From Nocardioides luteus (GTDB lineage Bacteria > Actinomycetota > Actinomycetes > Propionibacteriales > Nocardioidaceae), in contig NZ_JZDQ02000051.1 of NCBI RefSeq assembly GCF_000960475.2, positions 1 to 40,156 of the forward strand: 40,156 nt of DNA, in the 5' to 3' direction. Of this stretch, positions 25,046 through 33,847 are shown in pieces. The translations under genes were made by a program, and so were the position numbers. The stretch's first letter is position 1, and each line of letters starts with the position of its first letter. The notes beneath the pieces are model-generated. The model saw nothing but the letters and a program-made list of their open reading frames with translations. It was not told where the DNA came from and made no database searches.

Positions 25046-26317
25046 TCAGTCCTCGTGCGGTCGGTGCACCGACACCTCGCCGTCGAGCTCGAGCGCGATC
25101 ACGGTGCACAGCGGGTCGAGGTCGTCGTCGGTGGTGAACACGTACTCCCAGCCGGGGACCTCGTGGAGCCCGCCGATGCGCTGATGCTCGAGCTCGGTGC
25201 CGGTGCCGAGGACGTACGCCTTCAGGACCTGGTTGCGCAGGCCGCGGACCACGACGTAGTCGTTGGGGCGGTCGAGGACGTAGAGGAACAGGGTCCGGCC
25301 GTCGTCGGAGACCGCGCTCGGACCGTAGAAGTGACCGTGCGGGAGGCCACGGCGGATGCCGCGGACCGCGGGGGAGTGGCGGGAGACCCACGCCCCGAGC
25401 GCCTCGAGGCGCTCGGTCTGCTCCGGTGTGATGGTGCCGTCCTCGCGTGGGCCGACGTCGAGGAGCAGGTTGCCGCCACCGCCGATGGTCTCGACGAAGG
25501 TGCGCACGATCTGGCGCGGTGACTTGTGGTTGTGGTCCTGCGGCTGCCATCCCCAGGAGTCGTTGATGGTCAGGCACAGCTCCCACGGGCCGTCGGGCGG
25601 CTCGACCGGAACGCCCTGCTCCGGCGTCACGTAGTCGCCGTGACCGAGCATCCGGCCGTTGACGACCATCTCGGGCGCGAGCTCGCGCAGCTCCGCGCGC
25701 AGCTCCCGCATCCGCCACTGCCGCTCGTCGCGCTCCCACTCGCCGTCGAACCAGAGCAGGTCCGGTTCGAAGCGGGTCACCAGCTCGCGGATCTGGGCGC
25801 GGTGGAACTCCAGGTAGCGCTCCCAGCGCTCGGGATCCTCCTCGCCCGGGCGGGGGACGGCGTAGGGGTTGTCCTGGACCGAGGGGTGCTGCACCGCCGG
25901 GCGCACCGTTGCGTAGTCGGGGTGCGACCAGTCGAGGTGGGAGAAGTAGAGGCCGACCTTGAGCCCCCGGCGGCGTACGGCCTCGACGAACTCGGCGACG
26001 AGGTCGCGGCCGGCGGGCGCCTGCTTGACCACGGAGAGGTCGTTGACCTGGGTGTCGTAGAGGGCGACGCCGTCGTGGTGCTTGGTGGTGAGCACGGCGT
26101 AGGTCGCCCCGGCCCGCTCGAAGAGCTCGGCCCAGGCGTCGGCATCGAACGCGGAGGCGGTGAAGCGGTCGATCTGGGCCATGTAGTCGGCGTAGGGGAC
26201 CCGGCCGTCGAAGAACGACCAGGACTCCGCGACCCCGTCGACGCTGAAGATGCCCCAGTGGACGAAGATCCCCAGCTGCGCCTCGGGGAACCAGGAGGCG
26301 ATCGGCACGTTCGTCAC
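25046..26317 (-). CDS. GH29 alpha-L-fucosidase, cytoplasmic
   Basis: 423 residues from GTG at 26317, whose GTGA overlaps the TetR stop. WFPEAQLGIFVHWGIFSV, the HHDGVALYDT motif, YFSHLDWSHPDY, the nucleophile Asp in DLLWFDGEWE and WELCLTINDSWGWQP define GH29, retaining enzymes that remove terminal L-fucose. No signal peptide is seen, so it would act on imported fucosides. It is at the short end of the family, with only a small C-terminal beta domain and no carbohydrate-binding module. Coupling to a TetR gene that faces a polyamine operon is unexpected. The family call is firm; the substrate is not. Confidence 0.9.
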   Translation of the reverse strand: MTNVPIASWFPEAQLGIFVHWGIFSVDGVAESWSFFDGRVPYADYMAQIDRFTASAFDADAWAELFERAGATYAVLTTKHHDGVALYDTQVNDLSVVKQAPAGRDLVAEFVEAVRRRGLKVGLYFSHLDWSHPDYATVRPAVQHPSVQDNPYAVPRPGEEDPERWERYLEFHRAQIRELVTRFEPDLLWFDGEWERDERQWRMRELRAELRELAPEMVVNGRMLGHGDYVTPEQGVPVEPPDGPWELCLTINDSWGWQPQDHNHKSPRQIVRTFVETIGGGGNLLLDVGPREDGTITPEQTERLEALGAWVSRHSPAVRGIRRGLPHGHFYGPSAVSDDGRTLFLYVLDRPNDYVVVRGLRNQVLKAYVLGTGTELEHQRIGGLHEVPGWEYVFTTDDDLDPLCTVIALELDGEVSVHRPHED

Positions 26318-26910
26318 CCCGTGTGTCCCGCGACGGCGGCGCGGGTGTGCTCGAGGGCGCGCTCGCGCAGCGTGGTACCGCCGCCGGTGACGATGCCGAT
26401 GCTGAAGCCGTCCCACATCGCCCGCAGCCGCTCGGAGACGGCCTCGCGGTCGGCGACCTCCGGGAGCGCGGCCGTGAAGAGCCGGACCAGGTCGGCGTGC
26501 CACTCGTCGTCCATCGCGCGCTGCGCGGCGGCGAGCTCGGCATCGTAGGGCGCGCGTGCCCACAGCTCGAGCCAGAGCAGCCAGCGCGGGTCGCGCTCGT
26601 CGAGCGCGAGGTAGACGTCGGTGAAGGAGAGCAGTGCCTCGACGCCTCCGGAGCGGTCCTTCTCGACCTTCTCCAGGATCGGGGCCCGCTGTGCGGCGTA
26701 CTCGTTCTCGCTCCAGCGCAGGGTCTCCAGGAGTAGGCCGTTGCGGGTGCCGAAGTAGTAGAGGAGGTGGCCGCCGCTGGTGCCGAGCCGGGCGGCGAGG
26801 GAGGCCATCGTCACCTTGGCGAGCCCCTCCTCGGCCACCATCTCCAGCGTCGTCGCGAGCACCTGCTCGCGGGGTCGTTCCAGGCGTCTGTTGGAGCGTG
26901 TGCGCGTCAC
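26314..26910 (-). CDS. TetR family transcriptional regulator
   Basis: 198 residues from GTG at 26910, with AAGGAGA about 12 bases upstream. The helix-turn-helix VTMASLAARLGTSGGHLLYYFGTRN is a TetR recognition region (core LGTSGGHLLYYF); the rest is the helical ligand domain, Trp-rich (PRWLLWLELWARAP). The LYYFGTRNGLL pattern is like that of BetI/polyamine-type repressors. It is divergent from the permease-agmatinase-oxidase operon, with two matching palindromes in between, so it probably represses that operon and itself. It is co-translated with the fucosidase. Confidence 0.9.
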   Translation of the reverse strand: MTRTRSNRRLERPREQVLATTLEMVAEEGLAKVTMASLAARLGTSGGHLLYYFGTRNGLLLETLRWSENEYAAQRAPILEKVEKDRSGGVEALLSFTDVYLALDERDPRWLLWLELWARAPYDAELAAAQRAMDDEWHADLVRLFTAALPEVADREAVSERLRAMWDGFSIGIVTGGGTTLRERALEHTRAAVAGHTG

Positions 26911-26971
26911 CTCGACAGTGTCTCCTTGTGCTCGGGGGGTGAAATCTTCGGCCCCACCCCTTGACTCTAGC

Positions 26972-26987
26972 GGTGATCTGGGTCACT
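26972..26987. promoter_or_regulatory. CRP/GlxR-like site before the APC permease operon
   Basis: GGTGA-tctggg-TCACT matches TGTGA-N6-TCACA at four of five bases on each side. It directly precedes the first TetR-type palindrome. Activation by a cAMP receptor from this upstream position is plausible. Confidence 0.4.
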
Positions 26988-27023
26988 TTGAATGCCGTTC
27001 AAACTTTTGTACGGCGTTCAAAA
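26987..27023. promoter_or_regulatory. Two TetR-type operators
   Basis: TTTGAATGCCGTTCAAA (26987-27003) and TTTTGTACGGCGTTCAAAA (27005-27023) are similar palindromes with centres 19 bases apart. The second overlaps a likely -35 TTGTAC (27007-27012) paired with TACCCT (27031-27036) over 18 bases, so binding would block the permease promoter. The divergent TetR is the natural binder. Confidence 0.65.
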
Positions 27024-27055
27024 CTCGCTGTACCCTCATCCCAAGGAGACCCGCG

Positions 27056-28444
27056 ATGATCGAATCCATGCAGATGAGCCCGGAAGAGGTGACGCCGGCG
27101 CACGAGCCGCGCCGGCTCGCGCGGGTGCTCGGGCCCGGTGCCGCGGTCCTGCTGGTGCTCTCGTGCATCACGCCGGCCTCGAGCCTGTTCATCATCGTCC
27201 CGGAGCTGTTCGCGACCCAGGGGAGCGGCGCGGTGCTGGCCGTCGTGGCCGGCTTCGCGGTCTCGGTCGCGATCGCCGCCTGCTACGCCGAGCTCGGCAC
27301 CCGCACCGCCAGCTCCGGCGGCGAGTACGCGATGGTCACCCAGACCCTGGGCAAGTCGATGGGCTGGCTGACCTTCGCCCTGGCCGGCGTGCTGCTCTGG
27401 CTCATCCCGCCGATCTTCGCCCTCGGCACCGCGGACTACCTGGCCGACCTGGTGGAGCTGCCGCGGGCCGCGACCGGCGCGATCGTGATGCTGCTCTCGA
27501 CCGCCACCGCGGTCCTCAACATCAAGGCCAACGCGGTCGTCACCGGCATCTTCCTGGCGCTCGAGCTGATCGCCGCCGTCGTCGTCACCGTCCTCGGCCT
27601 CGGCCACATCCAGCGTGGCCCCGGCGAGCTGGTGGTCCCGCACATCATCGGTGAGGGCGGCCTGGAGCCGTTCAGCCTGGCGGTTCTCGTCTCCGGCCTC
27701 GCGGTCAGCACGTTCCTGGTCAGCGGCTTCGGCACCACGGTCTACCTCTCCGAGGAGATCGTCGACCCGCGTCGCAACGTCGCCCGCGTCGTCTTCTGGA
27801 CCCTCGTCCTGGGTGGCATCGTCATCCTCGTCCCGACCGCGACCACGGTCCTCGCGGTCGACGACCTCAGCGATCTCGCCTCCGGCAACTTCTCCCACTG
27901 GGTGGCCGCCTGGGGCGGCGAGCGCGTCGCGGTCGCGGTGAACGTCGCCATCGCCATCGCCATCCTCAACGCCGTCATCGTGATGGTGCTGCAGAACGCC
28001 CGGGTCGTCTACGCCTCCGCGCGCGACCGCTCCTGGCCCACGCCGGTCAACAACGTCCTCACCAAGCTGCACCCCCGCTACTCCACCCCGTGGCTGGCCA
28101 CCCTCGTCATCGGCATCCCCGGCGCGATCCTGGCGGGCGCCGTCGAGATCGAGGCGCTCCTCGGTGTGACCTCGGTGGTCATCTCCACGATGTACGTCGT
28201 CGTCGCGATCGCCGCGCTCCGCGCCCGTCGCCAGGGACCGGCCGCCCAGGGCTGGCGGATGCCGCTGTGGCCGCTGCCGCCGCTGGTCGTCATCGGCGCG
28301 ATCGGCTACGCGCTGGTCGGCTCGGCCCGGCTGGACGTCGTGATCACGGCCGGGATCGTGGTCGCCGCCCTCGCCTACTACTACCTCTACCTCGCCCGTC
28401 GTCCCGGCGAGCGCTTCCTCGTGGTCGACCCGACCGAGGACTGA
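27056..28444 (+). CDS. APC superfamily amino acid/polyamine permease
   Basis: 462 residues from ATG at 27056, with AAGGAG well placed; longer upstream frames run through the operators. About 12 hydrophobic segments. VLSCITPASSLFIIVPEL, GGEYAMVTQTLGKSMGW and the YLSEEIVDPRRNVARVVF loop are APC signatures. With an agmatinase-type enzyme and an amine oxidase directly downstream, agmatine, putrescine or a guanidino compound is the likely cargo. Control by the two TetR-type operators and possibly a CRP-like site is indicated. Confidence 0.88.
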   Translation: MIESMQMSPEEVTPAHEPRRLARVLGPGAAVLLVLSCITPASSLFIIVPELFATQGSGAVLAVVAGFAVSVAIAACYAELGTRTASSGGEYAMVTQTLGKSMGWLTFALAGVLLWLIPPIFALGTADYLADLVELPRAATGAIVMLLSTATAVLNIKANAVVTGIFLALELIAAVVVTVLGLGHIQRGPGELVVPHIIGEGGLEPFSLAVLVSGLAVSTFLVSGFGTTVYLSEEIVDPRRNVARVVFWTLVLGGIVILVPTATTVLAVDDLSDLASGNFSHWVAAWGGERVAVAVNVAIAIAILNAVIVMVLQNARVVYASARDRSWPTPVNNVLTKLHPRYSTPWLATLVIGIPGAILAGAVEIEALLGVTSVVISTMYVVVAIAALRARRQGPAAQGWRMPLWPLPPLVVIGAIGYALVGSARLDVVITAGIVVAALAYYYLYLARRPGERFLVVDPTED

Positions 28445-28485
28445 GCACAACCCGTCCACAGAATCGAACGAGAGAGAAGAACGCC

Positions 28486-29532
28486 ATGGCTCGCTACGGA
28501 ACCCAGTTCGGCCCCGACATCACCTTCCTGGGTGTCGACCGGTGCGACTGGGCCGACCCTGCGACGTACGAGGGTGCCGATGTGGTCATCCTCGGCGCCC
28601 CCTTCGACGGAGGTACGTCGCACCGGTCGGGCACCCGGTTCGGCCCGCAGTTCATCCGCCAGACGTGCTACCTGGCCCACGACGGGTCGCGGCCCTCGCT
28701 GGCGATGCGGGTCGACGCGCTGAAGGACCTTCGGGTGCTGGACGCGGGTGACGTGGAGATGTTCTCCGGCGACGCCGAGCGCTCGGTGCGCGATCTGCAG
28801 GAGGCCGTCCACGCCGTGACGAGCAACGGGGCCATCCCGCTGGTGCTGGGCGGCGACCACACCATCGCCTGGCCGGACGCCGCCGGCGTCGCCCAGCACC
28901 TCGGCCAGGGGCGCGTCTCGATGATCCACTTCGACGCCCACGCGGACACCGGGGACATCGAGTTCGGCTCGCTGATCGGGCACGGCCAGCCGATGCGCCG
29001 GCTCATCGAGTCCGGCGCGCTGCGCGGCGACCGGTTCCTGCAGATGGGGCTGCGCGGCTACTGGCCCGAGCCCGAGACGCTGGACTGGATGGCCGAGCAG
29101 GGCATGCGGTCCTACGAGATGACCGAGATCGTCCACCGCGGTCTGGAGGAGTGCCTCACGGAGGCCTTCACCATCGCCACCGACGAGTGCGACGGCGTCT
29201 TCCTCTCGGTCGACATCGACGTCTGTGACCCCGGCCACGCCCCCGGCACCGGCACCCCGGAGCCGGGCGGCCTGACCGCCCGCCAGCTCCTCGACTCGGT
29301 CCGCCGGATCGCCTACGAGCTGCCGGTGGTCGGCATCGACGTCGTCGAGGTGTCCCCGCCCTATGACCACGCCGACATCACCTCGTTCCTCGCCAACCGG
29401 GTCGTCCTCGAGGCGCTCTCGGGCATCGCCCGCCGCAAGCGCGACCAGGCCGACGGGACCCGCTGGGACCCGAGCCTCCCGCTGCTCGCCCAGCGCCCGG
29501 ACCGGCGACCCACCGACAATCAGGAGAACTGA
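28486..29532 (+). CDS. Agmatinase-family ureohydrolase
   Basis: 348 residues from ATG at 28486. All binuclear-manganese motifs are present: LGGDHTI, HFDAHADTGD and SVDIDVCDPGHAPGTGTPEPGG. APFDGGTSHRSGTRFGP at the start is common in agmatinase-like enzymes. It would split agmatine into putrescine and urea, or a related guanidino acid such as guanidinobutyrate into GABA and urea; sequence alone does not decide. A downstream amine oxidase favours agmatine, the gabTD genes would also fit guanidinobutyrate. Urea released can feed the urease of this window. It is second in the operon, 41 bases after the permease. Confidence 0.88.
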   Translation: MARYGTQFGPDITFLGVDRCDWADPATYEGADVVILGAPFDGGTSHRSGTRFGPQFIRQTCYLAHDGSRPSLAMRVDALKDLRVLDAGDVEMFSGDAERSVRDLQEAVHAVTSNGAIPLVLGGDHTIAWPDAAGVAQHLGQGRVSMIHFDAHADTGDIEFGSLIGHGQPMRRLIESGALRGDRFLQMGLRGYWPEPETLDWMAEQGMRSYEMTEIVHRGLEECLTEAFTIATDECDGVFLSVDIDVCDPGHAPGTGTPEPGGLTARQLLDSVRRIAYELPVVGIDVVEVSPPYDHADITSFLANRVVLEALSGIARRKRDQADGTRWDPSLPLLAQRPDRRPTDNQEN

Positions 29533-29533
29533 C

Positions 29534-30892
29534 ATGACCACCCATGACGTGATCGTGGTCGGCGCCGGCGTGACCGGCCTGACCGCGGCCTGGCGGCTCG
29601 CGCAGGCGGGCCAGGACGTGCTCGTCCTGGAGGCGCGCGACCGCATCGGCGGCCGGCTGCGCACCGAGGCGCACGGTGCCCCCGGTGCCGAGGCCGACTT
29701 CGAGATCGGCGGCCAGTGGGTCTCCCCGGACCAGGACGCCCTCCTCGGGATCCTCGACGAGCTCGAGCTGCCGACCTACCCGCGCTTTCGCGAGGGCGAG
29801 TCCCTCTACGTCGACAAGACCGGTGTCGCCCACCGCTTCGGCGAGGAGCTCCCGGTCGGGGAGTCCACCTCGGCCGCCATCGCGCAGCTGACCAAGACGC
29901 TCGACGGCCTGGCCGCCGCGATGGACCCGGCCCGGCCGTGGGAGCTCGACGACGCCGACCACCTCGACAGCGTCTCGTTCCGTGCCTGGCTCGAGCAGCA
30001 GTGCGACGACCCGGTCGCCGTCGACAACGTCGCCCTCTACATCGGGCCGGCGATGCTGACGAAGCCCGCCCACTCCTTCTCCGCGCTCCAGGCGGTGCAG
30101 ATGGCCGCCAGCGCGGGGTCGTTCAGCAACCTCGTCGACGCCGACGTGATCCTCGACCGCCGGGTCGTCGGCGGCCTGCAGCGGGTGCCGCTGGCGCTCG
30201 CCTCCCGTCTTGGTGATCGCGTCCGGCTCGGTCAGGACGTCACCCTGGTCGAGTGGGACGAGGACGGCGCCGTCGTCCACGTCGGCAACGAGATCCACGC
30301 CGCGCGCCGGCTCGTCCTCGCGGTCCCGCCGACGCTGGTCACGCGGATCCGGTTCAGCCCCGAGCTTCCGGCCGAGCACCGGATCGCCCGCGAGCACCAG
30401 TCCTTCGGACTGGTCATCAAGGTGCAGGCCCAGTACGCGACGCCGTTCTGGCGCGCCGACGGGCTCAGCGGCACCGGCTTCGCGCCGTGGCAGCTGGTCC
30501 ACGAGGTCTACGACAACACCCCCGAGGGCGAGCCGCGCGGCATGCTGGTCGGCTTCGTCTCCGACGAGCGCGCGGACGCGGTCGGCCGGCTGTCGGAGTC
30601 CGAGCGCCGAGACCGGGTGCTCGAGTCGCTCGCGGCGTACTTCGGGGACGCGGCGCTCGAGCCGCTCACCTACGTCGAGAGCGACTGGCAGCACCAGGAG
30701 CTGACCGGCGGTGCGTACGGGACGAGCTTCGACCTCGGCGGGCTGACCCGCTGGGGTGCGGTGCTGCGCGAGCCGCTCGGACCGATCGAGTTCGGCAGCA
30801 GCGACGTCGCCGGACACGGCTTCCAGCACGTCGACGGTGCGGTCCGTGTGGGCGACGAGATCGCGCACCGCATCCTCGCGGATGCAACGTGA
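29534..30892 (+). CDS. FAD-dependent amine oxidase, probably putrescine oxidase
   Basis: 452 residues, starting one base after the ureohydrolase stop. The dinucleotide-binding VVGAGVTGLTAAWRLAQAG followed by VLEARDRIGGRLRT is the flavin monoamine oxidase signature; GGQWVSPDQ and SFSALQAVQMAAS follow. At the site where human MAO has its FAD-linking Cys, the sequence is LTGGAYGTSF (Ala), so FAD is probably not covalently bound, although bacterial putrescine oxidases vary. It would turn putrescine to 4-aminobutanal with hydrogen peroxide. An aldehyde dehydrogenase for the next step is not in the operon; GabD may serve. Confidence 0.87.
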   Translation: MTTHDVIVVGAGVTGLTAAWRLAQAGQDVLVLEARDRIGGRLRTEAHGAPGAEADFEIGGQWVSPDQDALLGILDELELPTYPRFREGESLYVDKTGVAHRFGEELPVGESTSAAIAQLTKTLDGLAAAMDPARPWELDDADHLDSVSFRAWLEQQCDDPVAVDNVALYIGPAMLTKPAHSFSALQAVQMAASAGSFSNLVDADVILDRRVVGGLQRVPLALASRLGDRVRLGQDVTLVEWDEDGAVVHVGNEIHAARRLVLAVPPTLVTRIRFSPELPAEHRIAREHQSFGLVIKVQAQYATPFWRADGLSGTGFAPWQLVHEVYDNTPEGEPRGMLVGFVSDERADAVGRLSESERRDRVLESLAAYFGDAALEPLTYVESDWQHQELTGGAYGTSFDLGGLTRWGAVLREPLGPIEFGSSDVAGHGFQHVDGAVRVGDEIAHRILADAT

Positions 30893-30923
30893 TCGCAGCG
30901 GGCTGAGGCCTAGCGTCACACCG

Positions 30924-30952
30924 GGCGCGCTCATCGTGGGTGTGAGCGCGCC
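30924..30952 (+). terminator. Hairpin ending the polyamine operon
   Basis: GGCGCGCTC (30924-30932) and GAGCGCGCC (30944-30952) form a 9-bp stem, extended by one A-T pair, around a 9-base loop, 31 bases after the amine oxidase stop. No T-run follows, as often in this GC range. It separates the polyamine operon from the adenylate kinase gene. Confidence 0.6.
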
Positions 30953-30978
30953 AACCTCGAGAAAGGTCCACCAGTCGT

Positions 30979-31575
30979 ATGCGCCTCCTCCTCATGGGCC
31001 CGCCGGGTGCCGGCAAGGGCACCCAGGCCGCCGTCATCTCCGAGCGCTTCGCCGTGCCGGCGATCTCCACCGGCGACATCTTCCGGGCGAACGTCGCCCA
31101 GCAGACCGCGTTGGGTGTGGCGGCGCAGACCTACATGGATGCGGGTGAGTACGTCCCGGACGAGATCACCAACGCCATGGTCGCCGACCGCCTCGCCGAG
31201 GGTGACTGTGCCGGCGGATTTCTCCTCGACGGCTACCCGCGCACGCCGCAGCAGGTCGCCGAGCTCGACGAGATCCTGGCGCTGGCCGATGTCGGGCTCG
31301 ACGCGGTGGTGCTCCTCGAGGCGGACACCGACGAGCTGGTGAGCCGGCTGCTGGCGCGGGCCCGGGAGCAGGGCCGCGCCGACGACACCGAGCCGGTCAT
31401 CCGCCGCCGGCTCGAGGTGTACGCCGCCGAGACCGGTCCGCTCGCCGCGGACTATGCGGCGCGCGATCTGCTCGCGCGAGTGGACGGCCTGGGTCCGGTC
31501 GACGAGGTCACCGAGCGGATCCTGACCGTGCTGACCTCGGTGGCCGCTCAGCGGACGGCGACCTCGGCTCCGTAG
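30979..31575 (+). CDS. Adenylate kinase, stand-alone copy
   Basis: 198 residues. P-loop LLLMGPPGAGKGTQA, AMP-binding STGDIFRANV, FLLDGYPRTPQQ, and a short LID leading to RRRLEVYAAETGPL. It moves phosphate between ATP, ADP and AMP in the cytoplasm. The usual actinobacterial adk lies with secY among ribosomal genes; this copy stands alone between a polyamine operon and a LysR gene, so it is probably a paralogue. Catalytic Arg and Asp residues look intact. GAAAGG is about 11 bases before the ATG. Its end overlaps the convergent LysR gene by 28 bases. The gene symbol is left open because the true adk is probably elsewhere. Confidence 0.85.
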   Translation: MRLLLMGPPGAGKGTQAAVISERFAVPAISTGDIFRANVAQQTALGVAAQTYMDAGEYVPDEITNAMVADRLAEGDCAGGFLLDGYPRTPQQVAELDEILALADVGLDAVVLLEADTDELVSRLLARAREQGRADDTEPVIRRRLEVYAAETGPLAADYAARDLLARVDGLGPVDEVTERILTVLTSVAAQRTATSAP

Positions 31576-32444
31576 CGCTCGACGCAGAAGGCCGAGAGCC
31601 GCTCGGCCAGGCCGGCGAGCGCCTCGGCGGCGTGGTGCTGGGGGTCCCAGGCTGCGTACAGCCTGATCCGCACCCGCCCCGCCGGCGCCTCGATGTGCAG
31701 AGGCACCAGCCCGAAGCGCGGGTCGTCGGAGACGACCGCGATCCCGCGGCCCGAGGCCGCGAGCGCCTGAGCGACCTGGGCGTTGGACACCTCGAGGACG
31801 TCGCCGTAGCCCACGGCGGCGTCCTCGACCGCTGCGTCCAGGAGCGGCCGCGGCCGCAGGTCCTCGGTGAGCAGCACGAGCGGCCGCGTCACCAGGTCGC
31901 GTACGTCCACGGACCCCCGCTCCGCCCACGGGTCGTCGGCCCGGACATAGGCCCACACCGGCAGCACGGCGAGCGCGCGCGAGGCCAGCGACCGGGCCGG
32001 CGGCCGGGTGACGATCGCCAGGTCGGCGCCGGCGCGGACAGCCGCGACCGCGCCCCGCGGATCGAGCTCGCGGACCATCGCGACCGGGTCCTCGGGCCCG
32101 AGCGTCGCCAGGAACGGCGCGAGCACGTCGGTGAGCGTGGTCGACGGCACCGCGAGATGCAGCTCGTCGAGCCTCCCCGAGGCGAGCACCCCGACGGCGC
32201 GCTCGAGGTCGTCCGCGTGTGCCAGCAGGTCGCGGGCGCGGGGGAGGAGGTCCTCGGCCGTGCGGGTGAGCCGCAGCCGTCGGCCCTCCCGCGCGAACAG
32301 CGGCACCCCCAGGCTCGCCTCGAGCTGGCGCAGCTGCCGGGACAGCACCGGCTGGGTCACGTGCAGCACCTCGGCGGCCCGGGTCGCCGAGCCCGCGTCG
32401 GCCGTGGCGACGAAGTAGCGCAGCAGCCGCAGATCCATGCTCAT
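31548..32444 (-). CDS. LysR family transcriptional regulator
   Basis: 298 residues. N-terminal helix-turn-helix RLLRYFVATADAGSATRAAE with LHVTQPVLSRQLRQLEASLG is classic LysR; the rest is the two-lobed effector domain (LHLAVPSTTLTDVLAPFLA). It is divergent from gabTD, 65 bases away, and is the likely GABA- or semialdehyde-responsive activator. On its strand TACAAT (32453-32458) lies 8 bases before the ATG, so the mRNA is nearly leaderless. A dyad CGACA-tg-TGTCG (32479-32490) is a possible binding site. Confidence 0.9.
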   Translation of the reverse strand: MSMDLRLLRYFVATADAGSATRAAEVLHVTQPVLSRQLRQLEASLGVPLFAREGRRLRLTRTAEDLLPRARDLLAHADDLERAVGVLASGRLDELHLAVPSTTLTDVLAPFLATLGPEDPVAMVRELDPRGAVAAVRAGADLAIVTRPPARSLASRALAVLPVWAYVRADDPWAERGSVDVRDLVTRPLVLLTEDLRPRPLLDAAVEDAAVGYGDVLEVSNAQVAQALAASGRGIAVVSDDPRFGLVPLHIEAPAGRVRIRLYAAWDPQHHAAEALAGLAERLSAFCVERYGAEVAVR

Positions 32445-32509
32445 GGGGCATGATTGTAGTAGTCAAAAGGTCTTGGACGACATGTGTCGCCGAGGCTCAT
32501 GCTGAACCC

Positions 32510-33847
32510 ATGAACGCCCCCTCGACCCTCGAACAGTCCCGCCTCCTGCGTACGCCCCTGCCCGGCCCGCGCTCCCAGGAGCTCATGGCCCGCAAGGTCG
32601 CGGCCGTGAGCCAGGGCGTGGCCACCACCCTGCCCGTCTTCGCCGCCCGCGCGGCCGGCGGGATCGTCGAGGACATCGACGGCAACCGCCTCATCGACCT
32701 CGGCTCCGGCATCGCCGTCACCACGGTCGGCTCCAGCGCCACGCGCGTGGTCGAGGCGGTCTCCGAGCAGGTCGCGGCCTTCACCCACACCTGCTTCATG
32801 GTCACGCCCTACGAGGGCTACGTGGCCGTCGCCGAGCAGCTCGCCCGGCTCACCCCCGGTGACCACGAGAAGCGCACCGCGCTGTTCAACTCCGGCTCCG
32901 AGGCCGTCGAGAACGCGGTCAAGATCGCCCGCTCGTTCACCGGCAAGGACGCCGTCGTGGTCTTCGACCACGCCTACCACGGGCGCACCAACCTCACCAT
33001 GGCGATGACCGCGAAGAACATGCCGTACAAGCACGGCTTCGGGCCGTTCGCCGGCGAGGTCTACCGGGCGCCGATGTCCTACCCGTTCCGCGACGCCGCC
33101 GAGATCGACGGCAAGCTGGCGGCGGCCCGGGCGACGTCGCTGATCGAGACCCAGGTCGGCGCCGAGAACCTCGCCGCCGTCGTGATCGAGCCGATCCAGG
33201 GCGAGGGCGGCTTCATCGTCCCGGCGCCCGGGTTCCTCGCCGCGCTGGCGGAGTGGTGCCGGGCCAACGACGTGATCTTCGTGGCCGACGAGGTGCAGTC
33301 CGGCTTCGGCCGCACCGGCACCTGGTTCGCCGTCGAGCACGACGGCGTCGTCCCGGACCTCGTGGTCAGCGCGAAGGGCATCGCCGGCGGCCTGCCGCTC
33401 TCCGCGGTGACCGGCCGCGCCGACGTCATGGACGCCGTCCACCCCGGCGGCCTGGGCGGCACCTACGGCGGCAACCCGCTCGCCTGCGCCGCCGCGCTGG
33501 CCGTGATCGAGACCATCGAGGCCGAGGACCTGCTCACCCGGGCCCGGGAGATCGAGGCCCGCCTGCTGGGGACGCTCCGTGACCTGCAGAAGCGCGACCC
33601 GCGCATCGGCGACGTACGCGGTCGGGGCGCGATGATCGCCGCCGAGTTCGTCGACCCGGCCACCGGCAACCCCGACGGCGCGGTCGCCAAGGCCGTCGCC
33701 GCCTACGCCCACAGCCAGGGCGTCATCACCCTGACCTGTGGCACCTGGGGCAACGTCATCCGCTTCCTGCCCCCGCTGAGCATCTCCGACGAGCTGCTCG
33801 ACGACGCCCTGGACGTACTCGCGACCGCGCTGGAGGAGACCAAGTGA
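32510..33847 (+). CDS. gabT: 4-aminobutyrate aminotransferase GabT
   Basis: 445 residues from ATG at 32510. DIDGNRLIDLGSGIAVTTVG, FNSGSEAVENAVKIAR, DHAYHGRTNLTMAMT, the PLP-binding DEVQSGFGRTG and the Schiff-base Lys in VVSAKGIAGGLPLSAV mark a class III transaminase of the GABA type. It moves the amino group of GABA to 2-oxoglutarate, giving succinate semialdehyde. It overlaps gabD by four bases, so both are translated together. The start lacks a good ribosome site; a longer frame has a better-looking ATG only within LysR control sequence. Confidence 0.93.
   Translation: MNAPSTLEQSRLLRTPLPGPRSQELMARKVAAVSQGVATTLPVFAARAAGGIVEDIDGNRLIDLGSGIAVTTVGSSATRVVEAVSEQVAAFTHTCFMVTPYEGYVAVAEQLARLTPGDHEKRTALFNSGSEAVENAVKIARSFTGKDAVVVFDHAYHGRTNLTMAMTAKNMPYKHGFGPFAGEVYRAPMSYPFRDAAEIDGKLAAARATSLIETQVGAENLAAVVIEPIQGEGGFIVPAPGFLAALAEWCRANDVIFVADEVQSGFGRTGTWFAVEHDGVVPDLVVSAKGIAGGLPLSAVTGRADVMDAVHPGGLGGTYGGNPLACAAALAVIETIEAEDLLTRAREIEARLLGTLRDLQKRDPRIGDVRGRGAMIAAEFVDPATGNPDGAVAKAVAAYAHSQGVITLTCGTWGNVIRFLPPLSISDELLDDALDVLATALEETK

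Noticed and set aside
26987..27023. Repeated palindromes as the start of a CRISPR array or REP cluster
   Set aside because: Only two copies, 19 bases centre to centre, placed over a promoter next to a TetR gene: they are operators.
27024..27055. Guanidine or other riboswitch before the permease-ureohydrolase operon
   Set aside because: The predicted leader is only about 20 bases, too short for a known class; operators explain regulation.
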